A stretch of DNA of 27,320 bases from a virus. The stretch spans positions 1 to 27,320 of the IMG/VR virus record IMGVR_UViG_3300037961_001576; one strand, 5' to 3'. Of the stretch, positions 23,750 to 27,320 are shown piece by piece. A program made the translations under genes and the position numbers. How positions within the stretch are numbered: the first letter of the stretch is position 1; every line of letters starts with the position of its first letter. The notes under the pieces were generated by a model, which did not search any database, had not been told where the DNA came from, and saw nothing but the letters and a program-made list of their open reading frames with translations.

Positions 23750-24181
23750 ATGTCAAATATAGATGAACAACTACAATTGAAAGGCCATGTACAAATACAC
23801 TTAAACGGTGAATTAGTACAGGACATAGACAACCTTGTAGTTACCGCGGGTAAAGGGTTTGTCGCTAGTCGTATGGAAGGAACTTCTGCAGGTGTGATGA
23901 GTCACATGGCAGTAGGGACAAGTACAACATCTGCTAGTGCAGGACAAACTGCTTTAGTTTCAGAATCAGCACGTGTGGCTTTGGCTAGTACAAGTGTTTC
24001 TAGTGCCGTAGTAACATACACTGCAACTTTTCCTGCAGGAACAGGTACAGCAGCTCTTACTGAAGCAGGTATTTTAAATGCTTCTTCTGGTGGAACAATG
24101 CTATGTCGTACAGTCTTTTCAGTTGTAAACAAAGGGTCTGCAGATGCCATGACAATCACATGGACTGTAACCGTTAGTTAA
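23750..24181 (+). CDS. Tail-fibre-associated protein, 143 aa
   Basis: After MSNIDEQLQLKGHVQIHLNG the protein is beta-rich with HMAVGTSTTSASAGQTALVS, VTYTATFPAGTGTAALTEAG and VVNKGSADAMTITWTVTVS. This is the pattern of a small domain common in phage tail and fibre regions (V-Y-TATF, then TEAGI, then ITWTVTV). It probably forms a trimer or attaches to the fibre encoded next. A good ribosome site (AAGAGG) precedes it, and the gap to the fibre gene is 17 bases with its own AAGGAG. Confidence 0.6.
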   Translation: MSNIDEQLQLKGHVQIHLNGELVQDIDNLVVTAGKGFVASRMEGTSAGVMSHMAVGTSTTSASAGQTALVSESARVALASTSVSSAVVTYTATFPAGTGTAALTEAGILNASSGGTMLCRTVFSVVNKGSADAMTITWTVTVS

Positions 24182-24198
24182 ATAAGGAGTGCCAGAGT

Positions 24199-27100
24199 AT
24201 GGCGGTTTTACTTAAAAACAACGCGGGTACAACCCTAAGTAGTGATATAAACAATAGTGTAACCAGTATTGGCGTAGCTAGTAGTGCATCCTTTCCTTCT
24301 TCTTTAGGTAGTGACCATTTTTACGCTACTATTGATGACGGCACAAACGTAGAAATAGTAAAAGTAACTGCAGTATCAGGTACTACTTGGACCGTGGTTC
24401 GTGCACAGGATAATACGTCCGCACAATCTTTTTCTGCTGGAGATAACGTTCAACTTAGGTTAAACGTAAAAACTTTAGAAGAATTAGTAAGCGATAAAGT
24501 CACACTTGAAGACTTAGATGTAACCAGTGACAGTGGCACAATTGCAATAGACCTTGATAGTGAAACCCTTACCATTGCTGGCGGAGAGGGCATTGACACC
24601 TCAGCAACCAGTAATACTGTAACTATTGCAGGAGAAGATGCTACTACTTCAAATAAAGGTGTAGCTTCTTTTAGCTCTGACAACTTCGCTGTTTCTTCTG
24701 GTGCAGTAACTATTAAAGATGGTGGAGTAGTAGCCGCTGAGCTTGCTAGTAATGCTGTTGAGACAGCTAAAATAGCGGCTGATGCCGTAACTGGTGCAAA
24801 AATTGCTGATAATGCAATTGATAGTGAACACTACACAGATGGATCTATAGACACGGCACACATCGCTGATGACCAAGTAACCCTAGCTAAAATGGCAGGT
24901 TTGGCTAGAGGTAAAATTATATACGGAGATGCTTCGGGTAACCCAGCCGCTTTATCTCCAGGGTCTAACGGACAAGTATTAAAATCTGATGGTACAGATA
25001 TCTCTTGGGGTACAGACTCAGGTTTAACCACAGAAGAAGTACAAGATATTGTTGGAGGTATGGTAGATGGTACTGAAACAGGTATCAGTGTTACGTATGA
25101 CGACACAAATGGCAATTTAGACTTTGCCATAGCGGCGGCACAAACAACCATAACTTCTATATATGCTACTGATTTAATCCTAGGTGAAGATGCTCAAACA
25201 GCAATTGACTTTGGGACTGCTAACGAAATTGATTTTAAAGTAGATAATGCAGCTAGATTGACACTAACTGCCTCTGCTTTATACCCCGTAACTGATAATC
25301 AAATTGATTTAGGTACAAGTTCATTAGAGTTTAAAGACGCATATTTTGATGGAACTGTTACAGCAGATGCTTTTGCAGGACCATTAACAGGAGACGTTAC
25401 AGGTAACGTATCAGGAACAGCGGCTACAGTAACTGGAGCTGCACAGTCAAACATTACAAGTGTAGGTACATTAACTGGTTTGACTGTTTCTGGAGATGTG
25501 ATTATAGATACAAACGTACTGTTTGTTGATGTAAGCACAAATCGTGTGGGTATTGGTAACGCAACTCCAGACGTAAGTTTGGATATCGGCAGTTATACAG
25601 ACGCAGTACATATTCCAGTTGGTACAACAGCACAACGCCCAGGTAGTCCAGCAGCAGGTTATTTCAGATACAACAGCACTTTAGGAAAATTTGAAGGGTA
25701 TACAGACGCATGGGGCGAGATTGGAGGAGGAAGTGCAAGTGGGTCTGCCTTTACTCAGAATACATTTACAGGGGACGGATCAGACACTACGTTTAGTCTT
25801 AGCACTGCACCGACATCAGAAGACATGCTTTTGGTGTTCATTGACGGCGTATTTCAGGCAGACAATGTCTACTCTGTTTCAGGGACCACTCTAACTTTTG
25901 CTACAGCGCCCGCTAGCAGTCGAGTAGTTACAGCGTACGTTGTAACGCCTGGTATTATTGGAGTTGCACCTGTTATTAATACAATGACAGGAGATAATTC
26001 AGATACTACGCTTACGTTAAGTCAAGCTCCTGCAAATGAAAACGCTACCTTTGTCACTATAGACGGAGTTGTACAACACAAAAGCACGTACGCTGTGTCA
26101 GGTACAACACTAACTTTTAGCACAGCGCCTCCTACTGGAGCTGCAGTTGAGTGTATAACTTTTACTAATGTTTCGACTTCTACTTTTTCTGATTTAGACG
26201 CTGATACCAAGATCCAATGTGAAGAAGGAGCCGATGACGACACGATAAGATTCGATGTAGCAGGTACAGAAGTATTAACTATAGCTGAAGGCGTTTCTAG
26301 TACAGAGATTACATTTAAAGGTACAGCTCCAGCACTAATAATAGGAGATGCAGGTGCAGAAGATACTAAGATAGTTTTTGATGGCAACGCTCAAGACTTT
26401 TATATTGGTCTTGATGATTCTGCTGATGACTTGTTAATTGGAACAGGATCAACTGTTGGATCAAACGGTATTGTTACTATAGAAAATGGCGGAAACGTAG
26501 GAATAGGAACTTTAAGTCCGTCAAGACAGCTAACCGTAGAAAATACTATAGCAAACTCTGGTGGAGTTATTGGACTAACAAGTTCTGATTCCTCTACTTC
26601 TGGTACTTGCGGAATTATACATTTTGGAAATAGCACAGACAGTTCTCTTGCTTCAATTAATGGTATTGCTGATGGTGCTACTGATGCTGGTGCTTTAGTA
26701 TTTAAAACAGAAGCAACTGGAGCGGCAATAGAAGAAGCAATGCGCATAGATTCGTCTGGAAAAGTAGGTATAGGAGAAACTTCACCAGACGGTAATCTTC
26801 ATATTAAATCAGCAGATGCAGGAGTTACTGCTGATTCTGGTGCTAATGAATTAGTTGTAGAGGGTTCTGGTAACTCTGGTATTAGTATATTATCGGGTGC
26901 AAGTGCTAGTGGTGCAATTTACTATGGAGATAGCGGAAGCCCATACGAAGGGTGGCTTCAATATGACCACACTAATAGAAGATTTAATGTGGGTGTTGGA
27001 GTGGCTACTCGTTTTTCAGTATTTTCTGATGGAGACCTTAGACAAGTAGGTGCAACAAATCTTGGAACTGTTTTCTTTATGGATTCAGGCACATCTCAAG

Positions 27101-27320
27101 GTGCGTATAACTTTACTTGGACTACAGATGGTTCTTCTGCTGAACAACAAGTAGCTCATATGTATGTGCAACAAGGCTCAGGAGACGGATCATCTCAAAA
27201 AGCTGAATTTGTTTTCCAAGTAGCAGATAATGGTGCTCCAGGCACAGCTTTAACTATTGCTAATAACGGTGTTGTATCAGGAAATCTGAACGATACTTCT
27301 GATGTAGCTTTAAAAGAAAA
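24199..27320 (+). CDS. Tail fibre/spike protein with S74 chaperone (partial)
   Basis: The reading frame is open from the ATG to the window edge (1040 complete codons, no stop), so the C-terminus is missing. The N-terminal region (about 1-80) is beta-rich. Residues about 95-235 contain collagen-less fibre repeats (ETAKIAADAVTGAKIADNAI). Next come YGDASGNPAALSPGSNGQVL at about 242-261 and VGIG-type repeats. Two tandem copies of a 73-residue module start at T522 and T595 (TFTGDGSDTTFSLS and TMTGDNSDTTLTLS). The visible end, LNDTSDVALKE (1030-1040), is the usual start of an S74 intramolecular chaperone that trimerises the fibre and cuts itself off. Confidence 0.85.
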   Translation, partial: MAVLLKNNAGTTLSSDINNSVTSIGVASSASFPSSLGSDHFYATIDDGTNVEIVKVTAVSGTTWTVVRAQDNTSAQSFSAGDNVQLRLNVKTLEELVSDKVTLEDLDVTSDSGTIAIDLDSETLTIAGGEGIDTSATSNTVTIAGEDATTSNKGVASFSSDNFAVSSGAVTIKDGGVVAAELASNAVETAKIAADAVTGAKIADNAIDSEHYTDGSIDTAHIADDQVTLAKMAGLARGKIIYGDASGNPAALSPGSNGQVLKSDGTDISWGTDSGLTTEEVQDIVGGMVDGTETGISVTYDDTNGNLDFAIAAAQTTITSIYATDLILGEDAQTAIDFGTANEIDFKVDNAARLTLTASALYPVTDNQIDLGTSSLEFKDAYFDGTVTADAFAGPLTGDVTGNVSGTAATVTGAAQSNITSVGTLTGLTVSGDVIIDTNVLFVDVSTNRVGIGNATPDVSLDIGSYTDAVHIPVGTTAQRPGSPAAGYFRYNSTLGKFEGYTDAWGEIGGGSASGSAFTQNTFTGDGSDTTFSLSTAPTSEDMLLVFIDGVFQADNVYSVSGTTLTFATAPASSRVVTAYVVTPGIIGVAPVINTMTGDNSDTTLTLSQAPANENATFVTIDGVVQHKSTYAVSGTTLTFSTAPPTGAAVECITFTNVSTSTFSDLDADTKIQCEEGADDDTIRFDVAGTEVLTIAEGVSSTEITFKGTAPALIIGDAGAEDTKIVFDGNAQDFYIGLDDSADDLLIGTGSTVGSNGIVTIENGGNVGIGTLSPSRQLTVENTIANSGGVIGLTSSDSSTSGTCGIIHFGNSTDSSLASINGIADGATDAGALVFKTEATGAAIEEAMRIDSSGKVGIGETSPDGNLHIKSADAGVTADSGANELVVEGSGNSGISILSGASASGAIYYGDSGSPYEGWLQYDHTNRRFNVGVGVATRFSVFSDGDLRQVGATNLGTVFFMDSGTSQGAYNFTWTTDGSSAEQQVAHMYVQQGSGDGSSQKAEFVFQVADNGAPGTALTIANNGVVSGNLNDTSDVALKE

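Noticed and set aside
23161-23832. Minus-strand ORF of 223 aa
   Set aside because: Antisense to the repeat-rich tail gene; its regular composition mirrors that gene's repeats, and nothing in gene order supports it.
25691-25894. Plus-strand ORF of 67 aa
   Set aside because: Out of frame inside the fibre gene, with no ribosome site.
24450-26747. Several minus-strand ORFs antisense to the fibre
   Set aside because: The plus-strand frame is continuous and matches fibre motifs; the antisense frames are by-products of its codon bias.

Overview
The window looks like the structural half of a tailed-phage genome (or a contig of one), AT-rich and tightly packed, most likely from a marine-type bacteriophage with a short, podovirus-like tail. 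The evidence is the gene order: small terminase, a run of tiny lysine-rich genes, large terminase, P22-like portal, acidic scaffold, N4-gp56-type major capsid protein, two connector-like proteins, a GNAT-like protein, three further proteins ending in a 2330-residue one, then tail-spike or fibre genes. No bacterial housekeeping gene, tRNA, insertion sequence or CRISPR array is visible. The host cannot be read from the sequence. Overlapping or nearly abutting genes, frequent GTG starts and good Shine-Dalgarno sites indicate a bacterial host.

Layout. (1) 1-219 is non-coding and rich in short repeats: GGTACA iterons, GGGTCAA repeats, a G6/C6 hairpin and paired TGATAGTA motifs. (2) 220-1330 is a small minus-strand operon: a 69-aa protein, a 103-aa protein, a structured gap, a previously hidden 29-aa membrane peptide, and a 109-aa membrane-anchored coiled-coil protein, closed by a rho-independent terminator. 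An exact 12-base motif lies 25-30 bases ahead of the first gene and of the 29-aa gene and may be a phage promoter or operator. (3) 1331-1723 is the divergent control region, with hairpins, a long inverted repeat enclosing two 12-base direct repeats, A-tracts and a consensus promoter set so close to terS that its mRNA should be leaderless. (4) 1730-27320 is one long plus-strand structural block.

How it works together. TerS and TerL package DNA through the portal into a capsid built on the scaffold. The capsid gene has its own 216-base structured leader and its own strong terminator, so its transcript can be handled separately from its neighbours. The genes at 11344-22673 are arranged like T7 gp13-gp16 and probably form the internal or ejected core. 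The largest carries a zinc-metallopeptidase signature (HELGH plus FEEWYSD) where T7 gp16 has a lysozyme-like domain. Genes from 22689 on are host-contact proteins. The last runs off the window exactly where an S74-type intramolecular chaperone domain should begin.

The most unusual parts are the five consecutive, overlapping, extremely basic small genes between terS and terL (one with no acidic residue in 98 aa), preceded by a small EF-hand-like protein; the repeated regulatory motif of the minus-strand operon; the capsid-gene leader; and a metallopeptidase inside a giant presumed ejection protein. Functions not tied to a named family are inference from sequence character and position. No database search was possible.
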